42,905 bases of DNA, taken from contig CAJFRI010000003.1 of the NCBI GenBank assembly GCA_904419385.1, positions 1-42,905 of the forward strand, written 5' to 3'. Below are positions 33,697 through 42,905 of the stretch, one piece after another. Origin of the DNA: Candidatus Heteroscillospira lomanii (GTDB lineage: Bacteria; Bacillota; Clostridia; Oscillospirales; Oscillospiraceae). Under the pieces are notes generated by a model. That model searched no databases, was not told the DNA's origin, and saw nothing but the letters and a program-made list of their open reading frames with translations. The translations under genes and the position numbers were made by a program. Within the stretch, counting starts at the first letter, position 1; every line of letters begins with the position of its first letter.

Positions 33697-34533
33697 ATGT
33701 CTATTAAAACTTATAAACCTACCACACCGTCCAGAAGGCACATGACGGTCTCCGGCTTCGACGGCATAGATAAGCACGCCAAGCCCGAGAAGAGCCTCCT
33801 CGAGGTCCTTCACACAAACGCCGGCCGCAACAGCTACGGCCGCATCACCGTCCGCCATCAGGGCGGCGGCAACAAGCGCAAGTACCGCATCATCGACTTC
33901 AAGCGCGACAAGACCGACATGCCGGCCACCGTCCTCCGCCTTGAGTACGATCCGAACCGCAGCGCCAACATCGCCCTCGTCGAGTATGCCGACGGCGAGA
34001 AGCGCTATATCCTCGCCCCTGTCGGCCTGAACGCCGGCGACACCGTGCTGTCGTCCGCCTCCGCCGACATCAAGCCGGGCAACTGCCTGCCCATCGCCAA
34101 CATCCCTGTCGGTACGGTCATCCACAACATCGAGCTCTATCCCGGCAAGGGCGCCCAGCTCGTCCGCTCCGCCGGCGTCGCCGCTCAGCTGATGGCCAAG
34201 GAGAACGGCATGGCTCAGGTCCGCCTCCCCTCCGGCGAGTTCCGCCGCATCCGCCTCGACTGCCTCGCCGTCATCGGCCAGGTCGGCAACGTCGACCACG
34301 CCAATGTCCACATCGGCAAGGCCGGACGCAAACGCCACATGGGCTGGCGTCCCACCGTCCGCGGCTCCGTCATGAACCCGAACGACCACCCCCACGGCGG
34401 CGGCGAGGGCAAGAGCCCGATCGGCCGTCCGGGGCCTGTCACCCCCTGGGGCAAGCCGACTCTCGGATTCAAGACCCGCAAGACTAAGAACCCGACCGAT
34501 AAGTTCATAGTCAAGCGCCGCAACGCGAAGTAA
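33697..34533 (+). CDS. rplB: 50S ribosomal protein L2
   Basis: 278 aa. Central 50S protein needed for subunit joining and peptidyl transferase structure. The start [13 protein letters not shown] and the conserved C-terminal [13 protein letters not shown] block are both present. GGAGG lies 12 bases before the ATG; the gap from rplW is 15 bases. Confidence 0.98.
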   Translation: MSIKTYKPTTPSRRHMTVSGFDGIDKHAKPEKSLLEVLHTNAGRNSYGRITVRHQGGGNKRKYRIIDFKRDKTDMPATVLRLEYDPNRSANIALVEYADGEKRYILAPVGLNAGDTVLSSASADIKPGNCLPIANIPVGTVIHNIELYPGKGAQLVRSAGVAAQLMAKENGMAQVRLPSGEFRRIRLDCLAVIGQVGNVDHANVHIGKAGRKRHMGWRPTVRGSVMNPNDHPHGGGEGKSPIGRPGPVTPWGKPTLGFKTRKTKNPTDKFIVKRRNAK

Positions 34534-34548
34534 GGAGGGAATTATTAA

Positions 34549-34821
34549 ATGAGCAGAAGTATCAAGAAAGGCCCTTTCGCCGCTCCCGAGCTGCTTAAGA
34601 GGGTCGATGAGATGAATAAGACCGGCGATAAGAAGGTCGTAAAGACCTGGAGCCGCGCTTCCACCATTTTCCCCTCTTTCGTTGGTCACACCATCGCCGT
34701 CCACGACGGCCGCCGTCATGTCCCCGTCTACATCACCGAGGATATGGTCGGCCACAAGCTGGGCGAGTTTGCGCCCACCCGCACCTATCGCGGACACGCC
34801 GGCGCCAAGACCGGCAAGTAA
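34549..34821 (+). CDS. rpsS: 30S ribosomal protein S19
   Basis: 90 aa. 30S head protein that contacts S13 and the large subunit. The family start S-R-S-I-K-K-G-P-F and the V-G-H[14 protein letters not shown] end are complete. AAGGAGG precedes the ATG; 15 bases after rplB, 12 bases before rplV. Confidence 0.98.
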   Translation: MSRSIKKGPFAAPELLKRVDEMNKTGDKKVVKTWSRASTIFPSFVGHTIAVHDGRRHVPVYITEDMVGHKLGEFAPTRTYRGHAGAKTGK

Positions 34822-34833
34822 GGAGGAGAGAAA

Positions 34834-35169
34834 ATGGAAGCAAAAGCACATCTTAAATATGCCCGCATATCTCCCCGTAAGGTCAAGATAGTCTGCGACC
34901 TTATCCGCGGCAAGGATGTCGGTACCGCGAGGGCCATCCTCATGAACACCCCGAAAGCCGCCAGCGAGCTCATGCTCAAGCTGCTCAACAGCGCCGCGGC
35001 CAACGCGGAGAACAATTTCCAGATGGACCCCGACAAGCTCTACGTCTCTGAGACCTACGCCAACCCCGGCCCCATCCTCAAGAGGGGCATGCCGAGAGCT
35101 CAGGGCCGCATGTACCGCATCAACAAGAGAACCAGCCACATCACCATCACTGTGGCCGAGAAGGAATAA
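34834..35169 (+). CDS. rplV: 50S ribosomal protein L22
   Basis: 111 aa. Its long beta hairpin (here [16 protein letters not shown]) reaches the constriction of the exit tunnel with L4. The start A-K-A[12 protein letters not shown] is canonical. AAGGAGGAG precedes the ATG. Confidence 0.98.
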   Translation: MEAKAHLKYARISPRKVKIVCDLIRGKDVGTARAILMNTPKAASELMLKLLNSAAANAENNFQMDPDKLYVSETYANPGPILKRGMPRAQGRMYRINKRTSHITITVAEKE

Positions 35170-35181
35170 GGGAGGCAGAAT

Positions 35182-36036
35182 ATGGGACAGAAAGTTAATC
35201 CTCATGGCCTTCGCGTCGGCGTCATCAAGGATTGGGATTCCCGCTGGTACGCCCGCAACGATAAGGTCGGCGACCTCATCGTCGAAGACTACAATATCCG
35301 CAAGTTCCTCAAGGAGACCCTGTATTCCGCAGGCGTCCCCAAGATCGAGATAGAGCGCGACAGCTCCAAGGTCCGCATCTTCATCCACTGCGCCCGTCCG
35401 GGCGTGGTCATCGGCAAGGGCGGCGCCGAGATCGAGCGCCTGCGCCAGACCCTCGAGAAGAAGATCGGCAAGCCCGTTGCCCTCTCCATCGTCGAGGTCC
35501 GCTCCCCCGACATCAACGCCCAGCTGGTCGCTGAGAACATCGCCTCCCAGCTCGAGCGCCGCATCGGCTTCCGCCGCGCCATGAAGAACGCGATGGGCCG
35601 TGCGATGCGCATGGGCGCCCGCGGCATCAAGATCATGTGCTCCGGCCGTATCGGCGGCGCCGAGATCGCCCGCACCGAGCAGTACCACGAGGGCACCATC
35701 CCCCTGCAGACCCTCCGCGCCGACATTGAGTACGGCTTCGCCGAGGCCGCGACCACCTATGGCCGCATCGGCGTCAAGGTCTGGATCTACAAGGGCGAGA
35801 TCCTCTCCCAGACCCTGCGCACCACCCCGCGCACCATGGATATGAGCCGCCGCGACGACCGCCGCCGCGACCGCCGCCGTGATGACCGCCGCGGAGGCCA
35901 GGGCAGGGGCCAGGGCGGATTCAACCGCCAGGGCCAGGGATACAACAGAGGCGGCAGGCCCCAGGGACAGAACGGCGGGTTCAACCGCGGTCCCCGTCCG
36001 GCTGCCGGCGCACCCAAGGAAGGAGGCAACGCATAA
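35182..36036 (+). CDS. rpsC: 30S ribosomal protein S3 with Arg/Gly-rich C-terminal tail
   Basis: 284 aa; typical S3 is about 210-235. mRNA-entry helicase component of the 30S. The core is intact: start [10 protein letters not shown], a KH domain with V-I-G-K-G-G-A-E-I near residues 75-83, and the C-terminal domain to about residue 222. Residues 223-284 form a disordered, strongly basic tail rich in Arg, Gly, Gln and Asn (16 Arg in 62 residues; R-R-D and R-G-G/F-N-R repeats). Such RG tails can bind RNA. The stop TAA shares its last base with the rplP ATG. Confidence 0.96.
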   Translation: MGQKVNPHGLRVGVIKDWDSRWYARNDKVGDLIVEDYNIRKFLKETLYSAGVPKIEIERDSSKVRIFIHCARPGVVIGKGGAEIERLRQTLEKKIGKPVALSIVEVRSPDINAQLVAENIASQLERRIGFRRAMKNAMGRAMRMGARGIKIMCSGRIGGAEIARTEQYHEGTIPLQTLRADIEYGFAEAATTYGRIGVKVWIYKGEILSQTLRTTPRTMDMSRRDDRRRDRRRDDRRGGQGRGQGGFNRQGQGYNRGGRPQGQNGGFNRGPRPAAGAPKEGGNA

Positions 36037-36467
36037 TGCTGATGCCCAAAAGAGTTAAATACCGCCGCGTCCACCGCGGCCGCATGAAGGGCAAAGCCAC
36101 CAGAGGCAATTTCGTCTCCTACGGCGAGTGGGGCCTGATGGCCACCGAGCCCAGCTGGATCACCAGCAACCAGATCGAGGCCGCCCGTATCGCCATGACG
36201 CGTTACACCAAGCGCGGCGGTAAGGTCTGGATCAAGATATTCCCCGACAAGCCCGTCACTCAGAAGCCGGCCGAGACCCGAATGGGTTCCGGTAAAGGTT
36301 CTCCCGAGTACTGGGTGGCCGTCGTCAAGCCCGGCCGTGTTATGTTCGAGATAGCCGGCGTGGGCGAGGAAGTCGCCCGTGAGGCGCTGCGTCTTGCCAG
36401 CCACAAGCTCCCCTGCAAGTGCAAGATCGTGAAGCGCGAGGCCGAGTCTGAGATTGGTGGTGAATAA
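36036..36467 (+). CDS. rplP: 50S ribosomal protein L16
   Basis: 143 aa. Organises the A-site finger and tRNA acceptor end. The start M-P-K-R-V-K-Y-R-R and the [13 protein letters not shown] loop are canonical. ATG 36036 overlaps the rpsC stop by one base (TAATG), with AAGGAGG inside rpsC; an ATG two codons later is the other possibility. Confidence 0.97.
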   Translation: MLMPKRVKYRRVHRGRMKGKATRGNFVSYGEWGLMATEPSWITSNQIEAARIAMTRYTKRGGKVWIKIFPDKPVTQKPAETRMGSGKGSPEYWVAVVKPGRVMFEIAGVGEEVAREALRLASHKLPCKCKIVKREAESEIGGE

Positions 36468-36468
36468 G

Positions 36469-36660
36469 ATGAAGGCAAACGAAATCCGCAATATGTCCGC
36501 CACCGAGCTTGAGAACAAGCTCGCGGAGCTGAAAAAGGACCTGTTCACTCTCCGCATGCAGCACGCTACCAATCATCTTGACAACCCCGTTAAGATCAGC
36601 GCTGTGCGCCGCGATATTGCCCGAGTCAAGACCGTGATGCGCGAGAAGCTCGAGCAGTAA
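36469..36660 (+). CDS. rpmC: 50S ribosomal protein L29
   Basis: 63 aa, two-helix protein next to the tunnel exit. The family core L-x-K-D-L-F-T-L-R-M-Q and I-R/V-R-R-D-I-A-R-V-K-T are present. ATG 36469 is preferred over upstream GTG codons because the family begins M-K-x-x-E-I-R; the gap from rplP is one base. Confidence 0.95.
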   Translation: MKANEIRNMSATELENKLAELKKDLFTLRMQHATNHLDNPVKISAVRRDIARVKTVMREKLEQ

Positions 36661-36674
36661 GGAGGTAAAGTGCA

Positions 36675-36938
36675 ATGAACGAGATCAGGACTAGTTCCCG
36701 TAAGACCCGTGTGGGCAAGGTCGTTTCCGACAAAATGGACAAGACCGTGGTCGTCATCGTTGAGGACCGCGTTGCCCATCCGATATATAAGAAGATCATC
36801 AAGAGGACCTACCGCCTGAAGGCGCACGACGAGCAGAACAGCTGCGGTGTCGGCGACAGGGTGAGAGTCATGGAGACCCGTCCGCTCAGCCGCGACAAGC
36901 GCTGGCGCGTGGTCGAGATAATCGAGAAGGCAAAGTAA
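36675..36938 (+). CDS. rpsQ: 30S ribosomal protein S17
   Basis: 87 aa OB-fold protein binding helix 11 of 16S rRNA. It shows [16 protein letters not shown] and the [12 protein letters not shown] end. AAGGAGG precedes the ATG by the usual distance. Confidence 0.97.
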   Translation: MNEIRTSSRKTRVGKVVSDKMDKTVVVIVEDRVAHPIYKKIIKRTYRLKAHDEQNSCGVGDRVRVMETRPLSRDKRWRVVEIIEKAK

Positions 36939-36950
36939 GGAGGCGCCTAA

Positions 36951-37319
36951 ATGATACAGCAGGAAACTTATCTTAAGGTCGCCGACAATACCGGCGCCAA
37001 AGAGCTAAAGTGCATCCGCGTTCTGGGCGGAAGCAAGCGTAAATACGGCAACATCGGCGATGTGATCGTCGCCTCCGTGCGCAAGGCCGCTCCCGGCGGC
37101 ACCGTGAAGAAGGGCGATGTCGTCCGCGCGGTCATCGTGCGCAGCGCGAAGGGCGTCCGCCGCAACGACGGCACCTATGTCCGCTTCGACGAGAACGCTG
37201 CGGTCATCATCCGTGAGGACAAAAACCCCCGCGGCACCCGCATCTTTGGACCCGTGGCTCGCGAGCTGCGTGAGAAGGACTTCATGAAGATCCTCTCGCT
37301 GGCTCCCGAGGTCATATGA
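36951..37319 (+). CDS. rplN: 50S ribosomal protein L14
   Basis: 122 aa, universal length. Contacts the 30S at bridge B8 and binds RsfS. The start [17 protein letters not shown] and the end [12 protein letters not shown] are canonical. AAGGAGG precedes it. Confidence 0.98.
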   Translation: MIQQETYLKVADNTGAKELKCIRVLGGSKRKYGNIGDVIVASVRKAAPGGTVKKGDVVRAVIVRSAKGVRRNDGTYVRFDENAAVIIREDKNPRGTRIFGPVARELREKDFMKILSLAPEVI

Positions 37320-37332
37320 GGAGGACTGTGGA

Positions 37333-37638
37333 ATGAACATTAGAAAAGACGATACCGTCATCGTTCTGTCCGGCAAGGACAAGGGCAAGAAGGGCAAGGT
37401 CCTCTCCGTCAACCCCAAGGACGGCAAGCTCGTCGCCGAGGGCATCAATGTCGCATCCCGCCACCGTAAGCCCCGCAAGCAGGGCGAAGAGGGCGGCATC
37501 CTGAAGATAGAGACCCCGATCTATGCGTGCAAGGTCCAGGTCGTCTGCCCCAAGTGCGGCAAGGCCACCCGCGTTGCCCACAAGATCGAGGGCGACAAGA
37601 AAGTCCGCGTCTGCAAGAAGTGCGGCGCGGCGCTGTAA
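37333..37638 (+). CDS. rplX: 50S ribosomal protein L24
   Basis: 101 aa. Assembly initiator of the 50S. A KOW motif is at the start ([13 protein letters not shown]). The C-terminus carries a C-P-K-C-G and a C-K-K-C-G pair, a zinc ribbon kept in many Bacillota L24 proteins. AGGAGG precedes the ATG. Confidence 0.97.
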   Translation: MNIRKDDTVIVLSGKDKGKKGKVLSVNPKDGKLVAEGINVASRHRKPRKQGEEGGILKIETPIYACKVQVVCPKCGKATRVAHKIEGDKKVRVCKKCGAAL

Positions 37639-37654
37639 GGGAGGAGAGCAGAAT

Positions 37655-38197
37655 ATGACTACGATGAAGAAAAAATACATTGAGGAAGTCGCTCCCGCCC
37701 TCATGGCCAAGTTCAACTACAAGAGCGTCATGCAGATCCCCAAGCTCGACAAGATCGTCATCAGCGTCGGCTGCGGCGACTGCAAGGACAACGCCAAGGC
37801 TCTCGACGCCGTCATAAAGGACATCAGCGCCATCGCCGGCCAGCACGCCGTTGCGACCAAGGCCCGCAAGTCCGTCGCCAACTTCAAGCTCCGCGAGGGC
37901 ATGAACGTCGGCGTCAAGGTCACCCTCCGTCACGACAGGATGTGGGAGTTCCTCGACAGGCTGTTCAACATCGCTCTGCCGCGTGTCCGCGACTTCCGCG
38001 GCATCAGCGCCGACGCCTTCGACGGGCGCGGCAACTACAGCCTCGGCCTCAAGGAGCAGATCATCTTCCCTGAGATCGATTACGATAAGATCGAGAAGCT
38101 GCGCGGTATGAACATCGCGATCTGCACCACCGCTAACACCGACGAGGAAGCCCGCGAGCTGCTCAAGCTGATGGGCGCTCCCTTCATTCAGGCATAA
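37655..38197 (+). CDS. rplE: 50S ribosomal protein L5
   Basis: 180 aa. Central protuberance protein that binds 5S rRNA with L18. It shows the Y[13 protein letters not shown] start and [20 protein letters not shown] 37655 follows GGGAGGAG; upstream in-frame codons overlap rplX and are not family-like. Confidence 0.97.
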   Translation: MTTMKKKYIEEVAPALMAKFNYKSVMQIPKLDKIVISVGCGDCKDNAKALDAVIKDISAIAGQHAVATKARKSVANFKLREGMNVGVKVTLRHDRMWEFLDRLFNIALPRVRDFRGISADAFDGRGNYSLGLKEQIIFPEIDYDKIEKLRGMNIAICTTANTDEEARELLKLMGAPFIQA

Positions 38198-38212
38198 GGA
38201 GGCTGCGAACAA

Positions 38213-38398
38213 ATGGCAAAGAAAGCAATGATCCTCAAGCAGCAGCGCGGCTCCAAGTTTTCCACCCGCCGCTACAACCGCTGCAAGATCTGCGGACGTC
38301 CCCACGCCTACCTGCGTGACTACGGCGTCTGCCGTATATGCTTCCGCGAGCTGGCCTACAAGGGCCAGATCCCCGGAGTTAAAAAGGCTTCGTGGTGA
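38213..38398 (+). CDS. rpsN: 30S ribosomal protein S14, type Z (zinc form)
   Basis: 61 aa. The short S14 form with four zinc Cys in C-K-I-C-G and C-R-I-C-F, typical of Gram-positive and anaerobic bacteria. Ends I-P-G-V-K-K-A-S-W as usual. AAGGAGG precedes the ATG. It is followed by an unusual 223-base non-coding stretch before rpsH. Confidence 0.98.
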   Translation: MAKKAMILKQQRGSKFSTRRYNRCKICGRPHAYLRDYGVCRICFRELAYKGQIPGVKKASW

Positions 38399-38621
38399 GC
38401 CTATCGCCCCGAAGCCGCCAGAGGGCCTGACGGCCCGGTGCGCTTTCAGGGCGGGCAGATCATGCCCGCCCATAGGAGCGAAATAAAGGTTTTTCCGGCC
38501 GAGCGCCGAAAAACATAGATAATAGGATGGCGAAAGGTCACGGGCAATCACGGATTGGTCATGAAACCTCGCCGCCTGAACAGGCTTGGTGGCCTGTAAC
38601 TCTAACAAGGAGGAAAACACA
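38399..38621 (+). promoter_or_regulatory. Structured gap between rpsN and rpsH (candidate ribosomal leader RNA)
   Basis: 223 non-coding bases inside an otherwise gapless operon. At least four hairpins: GGGCC/GGCCC (38423-38436); a strong 9-bp stem GGGCGGGCA/TGCCCGCCC (38449-38471, loop GATCA); GTTTTTC-GGC with GCC-GAAAAAC (38489-38514, one bulged C); and a small GCCTG/CAGGC element before the rpsH ribosome site. No terminator-type T-run follows a stem. Candidate site for feedback by S8 or another protein of this half of the operon; no known motif was matched. Confidence 0.55.
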
Positions 38622-39020
38622 ATGCAAATCACCGACCCCATTGCGGATATGCTCACCCGCATCCGCAACGCCGGCAGCGCCAGACATGAGACTGTCGACG
38701 TGCCTGCTTCCAAGATGAAGAAGGCTATCGCCGAGATCCTGCTCGAGGAGGGCTATATCAAGGCCTACCAGATCGTGGAGGACGGCACCCAGGGAACCAT
38801 CCGCATCACCCTGAAGTACCTGCCCGGCAAGGAGAAGGCCATCACCGGCCTCCGCCGTGTCAGCAAGCCCGGCCTGCGCGTCTATGCCGGCGCCGACGAG
38901 CTGCCCCGCGTCCTGCGCGGCATGGGCATAGCCATCGTCTCCACCTCCAAGGGCGTCATGACCGACAAGAAGGCCCGCGCCAACCATGTCGGCGGCGAAG
39001 TCCTCGCGTTCGTTTGGTAA
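38622..39020 (+). CDS. rpsH: 30S ribosomal protein S8
   Basis: 132 aa. Binds helix 21 of 16S rRNA; in E. coli it represses the spc operon by binding its mRNA. The start [15 protein letters not shown] and the end [10 protein letters not shown] are canonical. ATG 38622 follows AAGGAGGAAA; the codons upstream belong to the structured gap. Confidence 0.98.
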   Translation: MQITDPIADMLTRIRNAGSARHETVDVPASKMKKAIAEILLEEGYIKAYQIVEDGTQGTIRITLKYLPGKEKAITGLRRVSKPGLRVYAGADELPRVLRGMGIAIVSTSKGVMTDKKARANHVGGEVLAFVW

Positions 39021-39032
39021 GGAGGTAAGAAG

Positions 39033-39572
39033 ATGAGCAGAATCGGAAGAGCTCCCATAGCTATCCCCGCCGGCGTGACCGTCACCGTCGGCGAGAACAA
39101 CCACGTCACCGTCAAGGGCCCCAAGGGCGAGCTTGAGATGACGGCGGTCCCCCAGATGACCATCAAGGTCGAAGACGGACACCTCACTGTCTCCCGTCCC
39201 GATGACGAGAAAGAGAACCGTGCCCTGCACGGCCTGACCCGCAGCCTGCTGCACAACATGGTCGTCGGCGTGACCGAGGGCTTCAGCAAGACCCTCGAGG
39301 TCAACGGCGTCGGCTACCGTGCCGCAAAAGAGGGGAACAGGCTCGTGCTCAACGTCGGCTTCTCCCACCAGGTCAACGTTGACGAGGTCGACGGCATCAC
39401 CATCGACGTCCCCAACCCCAACGCCATCGTCATCAACGGTATAGACAAGCAGAAGGTCGGCCAGTTCGCGGCAGAAGTTCGCGGCATCAAGCCGCCCGAG
39501 CCGTACAAGGGCAAGGGCATCAAGTATGTCGACGAAGTCATCCGCCGCAAAGAAGGCAAGACCGGTAAATAA
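39033..39572 (+). CDS. rplF: 50S ribosomal protein L6
   Basis: 179 aa, two related domains. Lies near the sarcin-ricin loop. The start M-S-R-I-G-R-A-P-I and the C-terminal K-P-P-E-P-Y-K-G-K-G-I-K-Y are canonical. AAGGAGG precedes the ATG; the gap from rpsH is 12 bases. Confidence 0.98.
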   Translation: MSRIGRAPIAIPAGVTVTVGENNHVTVKGPKGELEMTAVPQMTIKVEDGHLTVSRPDDEKENRALHGLTRSLLHNMVVGVTEGFSKTLEVNGVGYRAAKEGNRLVLNVGFSHQVNVDEVDGITIDVPNPNAIVINGIDKQKVGQFAAEVRGIKPPEPYKGKGIKYVDEVIRRKEGKTGK

Positions 39573-39588
39573 CAGGAGGTGTGCCTAA

Positions 39589-39948
39589 ATGATTAAAAGA
39601 CCCGATACCAAGGGACAGCGCCAGAGGCGCCACGCCAGAGTCCGCGGAAAGATCTCCGGCACCCCCGAGAGACCCAGGCTCAGCGTGTTCAGAAGTGAGA
39701 AAAACATCTACGCCCAGATAATCGACGACGTGGCCGGCAGGACCCTCGTGTCCGCCTCCACCGTTGAGAAGGGCTTCGACGGATACGGCGGAAACAAGAC
39801 CGCCGCCCGCAAGGTCGGCGTCACCATCGCCGAGCGCGCGCTCGCAAAGGGCATCGACACCGTGGTCTTCGACCGCGGCGGCAATATCTATCACGGCCGC
39901 GTCCAGGAGCTGGCCGAGGGCGCCCGTGAGGGCGGCCTGAAGTTCTAA
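39589..39948 (+). CDS. rplR: 50S ribosomal protein L18
   Basis: 119 aa. 5S rRNA-binding partner of L5. It shows [20 protein letters not shown] and the late F-D-R-G-G-x-x-Y-H-G-R-V motif. AGGAGG precedes the ATG. Confidence 0.98.
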   Translation: MIKRPDTKGQRQRRHARVRGKISGTPERPRLSVFRSEKNIYAQIIDDVAGRTLVSASTVEKGFDGYGGNKTAARKVGVTIAERALAKGIDTVVFDRGGNIYHGRVQELAEGAREGGLKF

Positions 39949-39967
39949 GGGGAGGAGGAAACGAAAC

Positions 39968-40483
39968 ATGGCTTACAACAACAGAGACAGGCGCGATGAC
40001 GTCCAGTCTGAGTTTACCGAAAAGGTCGTTTCCCTGAACCGCGTCTCCAAGACGGTCAAGGGCGGCCGCGTCATGAAGTTCTCGGCGCTCTGCGTCGTGG
40101 GCGACGGCAAGGGCCGCGTCGGATACGGGCTCGGCAAGGCCAACGAGGTCTCCGAGGCCATCCGCAAGGGCCTTGAGGACGCCAGGAAGCACATCGAAAC
40201 GATCACTCTCGAGGGTACTACCATCCCCCACGAGACCATAGGCATTTTCGGAGCCGGCAAAGTCCTCATGAAGCCTGCTGCTCCCGGTACCGGCGTTATC
40301 GCCGGCGGCGCAGTCCGCGCCGTGCTCGAGGCTGCCGGCATCAGGGACATCAGGACCAAGTGCCTGCGTTCCAACAACCCCCAGAACGTCGTTGCGGCCA
40401 CCATGGCCGGCCTGCGCTCCCTGCGCAACGCCCAGCAGATAGCCGCCGTCAGGGGCAAAACTCCTGAAGAGATTCAGGGCTAA
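39968..40483 (+). CDS. rpsE: 30S ribosomal protein S5
   Basis: 171 aa. Works at the decoding centre and mRNA entry with S4 and S3. The N-terminal double-stranded RNA-binding fold shows [16 protein letters not shown], with G-V-I-A-G-G-A-V-R in the second domain. AGGAGG precedes the ATG. Confidence 0.98.
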   Translation: MAYNNRDRRDDVQSEFTEKVVSLNRVSKTVKGGRVMKFSALCVVGDGKGRVGYGLGKANEVSEAIRKGLEDARKHIETITLEGTTIPHETIGIFGAGKVLMKPAAPGTGVIAGGAVRAVLEAAGIRDIRTKCLRSNNPQNVVAATMAGLRSLRNAQQIAAVRGKTPEEIQG

Positions 40484-40495
40484 GGAGGCAGAGGC

Positions 40496-40675
40496 ATGGC
40501 AAATCTTAGAATTAAGCTCGTCAAGAGCCTGAACGGCAGACTGGATAAGCACATCGCAACTGCCAACTCTCTCGGACTGCACAAGATCGGCAATGAGACC
40601 GTCCAGCCCGACAATCCCCAGACCAGGGGCAAGATAGCCAAGATAGGCTACCTCCTCCAGGTCACCGAAGAATAA
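40496..40675 (+). CDS. rpmD: 50S ribosomal protein L30
   Basis: 59 aa, small two-strand/two-helix protein. Translation from ATG 40496 reads [11 protein letters not shown] and continues with the family blocks L-G-L-H-K-I and I-x-K-I-G-Y-L-L-Q-V. AAGGAGG lies 8 bases before the ATG. Position between rpsE and rplO is the conserved one. Confidence 0.95.
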   Translation: MANLRIKLVKSLNGRLDKHIATANSLGLHKIGNETVQPDNPQTRGKIAKIGYLLQVTEE

Positions 40676-40688
40676 GGAGGTGTGGAGT

Positions 40689-41129
40689 ATGAAACTCAAC
40701 GAGCTCTCTCCCGCCGCGGGTTCCACCCATGTCGCTAAGCGCAAGGGCAGAGGCCACGGCACCGGCAACGGCAAGACTGCCGGCCGCGGCCACAAGGGCC
40801 AGAAGGCCAGAAGCGGCGGCGGTGTCCGCGTCGGATTCGAAGGCGGCCAGATGCCCCTGACCAGACGCATCCCGAAGCGCGGCTTCAACAATATTTTTGC
40901 CAAGCCCCTCGAGGCCATCAACGTCTCTGCTCTCGACAGGTTTGAAGACGGCGCTGTCGTCGGAGCGGCCGAGCTGCTCGCAGCCGGCATCCTCTCCAAG
41001 TGCGAGTATGGCGTCAAGATCCTCGGCGGCGGCGAGATAACCAAAAAGCTCACTGTAAAGGCTTCCGCCTTCTCTGAGACGGCCAAGAGCAAGATCGAGG
41101 CGGCAGGCGGAAAGACTGAGGTGGTGTAA
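40689..41129 (+). CDS. rplO: 50S ribosomal protein L15
   Basis: 146 aa. Late-assembly 50S protein. The Gly/Arg-rich N-terminus ([20 protein letters not shown]) is characteristic, followed by the globular C-domain. ATG 40689 is chosen over an earlier GTG because AAGGAGG and the family start M-K-L-N-E-L fit it. Confidence 0.97.
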   Translation: MKLNELSPAAGSTHVAKRKGRGHGTGNGKTAGRGHKGQKARSGGGVRVGFEGGQMPLTRRIPKRGFNNIFAKPLEAINVSALDRFEDGAVVGAAELLAAGILSKCEYGVKILGGGEITKKLTVKASAFSETAKSKIEAAGGKTEVV

Positions 41130-41130
41130 G

Positions 41131-42432
41131 GTGCTTCAGACGATCCGCAATGCATGGAAGATAGATGAGCTGCGCAAGAAGATAATCTTCACCATCATCA
41201 TCATTCTGCTCTACCGTCTTGGCAACTCCATTCCCGTTCCCTATGTCGACATCGACCTGCTCAGCCAGTATATCGACAGCCTGTCGAACACCGTGTTCGG
41301 CCTGTACAATGTCATGTCCGGCGGAGCGTTCTCGCAGGCGACAATTTTTGCGCTGTCCATCCAGCCGTATATCAACGCCTCCATCATCATGCAGCTCCTG
41401 TGCATAGCGATCCCCGCCCTTGAGCGCATGCAGAAGGAGGGCGGCGAGGAGGGCCGCAAGAAGATCGCCTCCATCACCCGTTATGCCACCGTGGGCATCG
41501 GCCTGCTCCAGGGCTTTGCCTACTATATGCTTATCCGCAACAACGGACTCCTCGCCGCTGACGGCGAGAGCGTCTGGGCCGGCATCGTCATCGTCCTCAC
41601 CTTCACCGCGGGCAGCGCCCTGCTGATGTGGATGGGCGAGCAGATCACCGAGTTCGGCATAGGCAACGGCATCTCCATCATCCTCTTCGCGAGCATCATC
41701 TCGCGCTTCCCGGGCGCCATCATCACCACGATATCCAACGTGGCCGGCGGCGTCACCCCGTGGTATGTCGCGCTGCTCATGCTAGTAGGCGCGCTCCTCA
41801 TCATGGTGCTCATCGTCATCGTGACGAACGCCGAGAGGCGCATCCCGGTGCAGTATTCCAAGCGCGTTGTGGGCCGCAAGATGTATGGCGGACAGTCGAC
41901 CCACCTTCCCATGAAGGTGAACATGTCCGGCGTCCTGCCCATCATCTTTGCCCAGTCGATCGCATCCCTGCCCGCCACGATCTGCATGTTCTTCGGCATC
42001 ACCGAGCAGAGCGAGGGCTTCTGGGGCAGCTTCCTGCGCGTGTTCAACACGACCAGCCTGCTGTATGCGTTCATCTACCTGCTTCTGATAATCTTCTTCG
42101 CGTATTTCTACTCCACCATCCAGTTCAACCCAGTGGAGATCGCGAACAACCTCAAGCGCAACGGCGGATTTATCCCCGGCTTCCGTGCCGGACGCCCGAC
42201 GAGCGACTTCATCTCGAAGGTGCTGAATAAGATAACCCTGTTCGGCGCCATCTACCTCGCCATCATCGCCGTCGCGCCCATAGTCATCTCCTGCTTCAGC
42301 GAGTCCGCTGCCAACAGCGGCATCTCGCTCGGCGGCACCTCCATCATCATCGTCATAGGCGTCGCTCTTGAGACCGTCAAGGCTCTTGAGAACCAGATGC
42401 TTATGCGCCACTACAAAGGCTTCCTCGAGTAA
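41131..42432 (+). CDS. secY: Preprotein translocase subunit SecY
   Basis: 433 aa, ten predicted membrane helices, full length. Pore of the SecYEG channel powered by SecA (encoded at 22033). The plug and first helix region shows Y-R-L-G-N-S-I-P-V-P; the cytosolic loops include E-R-R-I-P-V-Q-Y and F-R-x-G-R-P-T contacts. GTG 41131 is the start, one base after the rplO stop, with AGGTGG inside rplO. Confidence 0.98.
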   Translation: MLQTIRNAWKIDELRKKIIFTIIIILLYRLGNSIPVPYVDIDLLSQYIDSLSNTVFGLYNVMSGGAFSQATIFALSIQPYINASIIMQLLCIAIPALERMQKEGGEEGRKKIASITRYATVGIGLLQGFAYYMLIRNNGLLAADGESVWAGIVIVLTFTAGSALLMWMGEQITEFGIGNGISIILFASIISRFPGAIITTISNVAGGVTPWYVALLMLVGALLIMVLIVIVTNAERRIPVQYSKRVVGRKMYGGQSTHLPMKVNMSGVLPIIFAQSIASLPATICMFFGITEQSEGFWGSFLRVFNTTSLLYAFIYLLLIIFFAYFYSTIQFNPVEIANNLKRNGGFIPGFRAGRPTSDFISKVLNKITLFGAIYLAIIAVAPIVISCFSESAANSGISLGGTSIIIVIGVALETVKALENQMLMRHYKGFLE

Positions 42433-42447
42433 TTTGGAGGGATCGAT

Positions 42448-42905
42448 ATGAAACTGATACTTTTAGGGGCTCCCGGAGCCGGAAAAGGTACTCAGGCGGA
42501 GATCCTCAGCCGCAAACTTGCCATTCCAGCCATCTCTACGGGCAATATCCTCCGAGCCGCCATAAAAAACGGCACAGAGATAGGCAAAATGGCGCAAAAA
42601 TTCATTGACGGCGGCAAGCTTGTCCCAGACGATGTCATTATAGGCATCGTCCGGGAGCGGCTCGCCGATCCGGACTGCACAAACGGTTTCATCCTCGACG
42701 GCTTCCCGCGCACCATACCTCAGGCCGAGGCGCTGGAGAACGCGGGCATCGACATCGACGCCGCTGTCTCGATAGAGGTCAGCGACGAGACGATAGTCGA
42801 ACGCATGTCGGGCCGCAGGGTGTGCCGTGAGTGCGGAGCCACATATCATGTGGTCACAAAGCCCCCCAGGAAAGAGGGAGTGTGCGACCTGTGCGGCGGT
42901 GAGCT
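42448..42905 (+). CDS. adk: Adenylate kinase (3' end cut by window edge)
   Basis: 152 complete codons visible. Converts ATP and AMP to two ADP. The P-loop G-A-P-G-A-G-K-G-T lies near residues 7-15 and the D-G-F-P-R-T motif near 85. The LID domain carries zinc-type Cys pairs (C-R-E-C-G and C-D-L-C-G), as in many Gram-positive adenylate kinases. ATG 42448 follows TGGAGGG, 15 bases after secY, the usual position in Bacillota. Confidence 0.97.
   Translation, partial: MKLILLGAPGAGKGTQAEILSRKLAIPAISTGNILRAAIKNGTEIGKMAQKFIDGGKLVPDDVIIGIVRERLADPDCTNGFILDGFPRTIPQAEALENAGIDIDAAVSIEVSDETIVERMSGRRVCRECGATYHVVTKPPRKEGVCDLCGGE

Noticed and set aside
33376-35688. 770-codon open frame antisense to rplW-rplB-rpsS-rplV-rpsC
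   Set aside because: Runs across five conserved ribosomal genes; cannot be real.
38527-38718. 63-codon frame within the rpsN-rpsH gap
   Set aside because: No proper ribosome site, overlaps rpsH out of frame and has no family-like sequence; the stretch is better explained as structured RNA.

Overview
The window comes from a GC-rich Gram-positive anaerobe, most likely a member of Bacillota class Clostridia (Oscillospiraceae-like). The signs are a type Z zinc S14, a Clostridia-style ribosomal operon order running into secY and adk, copper-amine-oxidase-like stalk domains, SLH domains, lipoprotein signal peptides, fermentative indolepyruvate:ferredoxin oxidoreductase and strong AGGAGG ribosome binding sites. 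The taxon is inferred, not tested. No tRNA, rRNA, IS element or CRISPR array was seen.

Layout. (1) 1-7657: a divergent FCD-type GntR regulator and an eight-gene run on the + strand: a RidA-like deaminase, a cog3964-type amidohydrolase, a D-threonine-aldolase/D-serine-dehydratase-type PLP enzyme, a tripartite tricarboxylate transporter (TctC-TctB-TctA) and an MBL-fold hydrolase, closed by a terminator. It reads as an uptake and catabolic module for a small acylated carboxylate or amino acid. (2) 7667-9006: a secreted stalk-domain protein of unknown role. (3) 9013-12213, - strand: an operon of an XRE regulator, lepA and mgtC. A 186-bp insertion carries a second copy of the lepA start and so places a truncated lepA reading frame between xre and lepA. 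(4) 12237-19463: a second TTT operon on the - strand (TctC-TctB-TctA plus two tandem HSL-type alpha/beta hydrolases), divergent from two overlapping LysR regulators. The two directions appear to use promoters whose -35 boxes overlap. (5) 19497-21886, - strand: iorA-iorB.

(6) 21974-30233, + strand: seven tightly packed genes (secA, pgeF, an orphan peptide-type solute-binding lipoprotein, gtrA, cdd, a LysR regulator and an SLH/M15 peptidase) with gaps of -4 to +9 bases. (7) 30282-31118: an HpaI-type aldolase and its terminator. (8) 31244 to the right edge: a strong promoter, a roughly 300-nt leader with a terminator-like hairpin, then rpsJ-rplC-rplD-rplW-rplB-rpsS-rplV-rpsC-rplP-rpmC-rpsQ-rplN-rplX-rplE-rpsN-rpsH-rplF-rplR-rpsE-rpmD-rplO-secY-adk (adk is cut by the window edge).

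The points most worth following are the two TTT-linked catabolic modules, the duplicated lepA start, and three structured non-coding stretches in the ribosomal operon (before rpsJ, before rplC and before rpsH), which stand out because nearly all other gaps there are 20 bases or fewer. All family calls come from reading the translated sequence; no database search was run.
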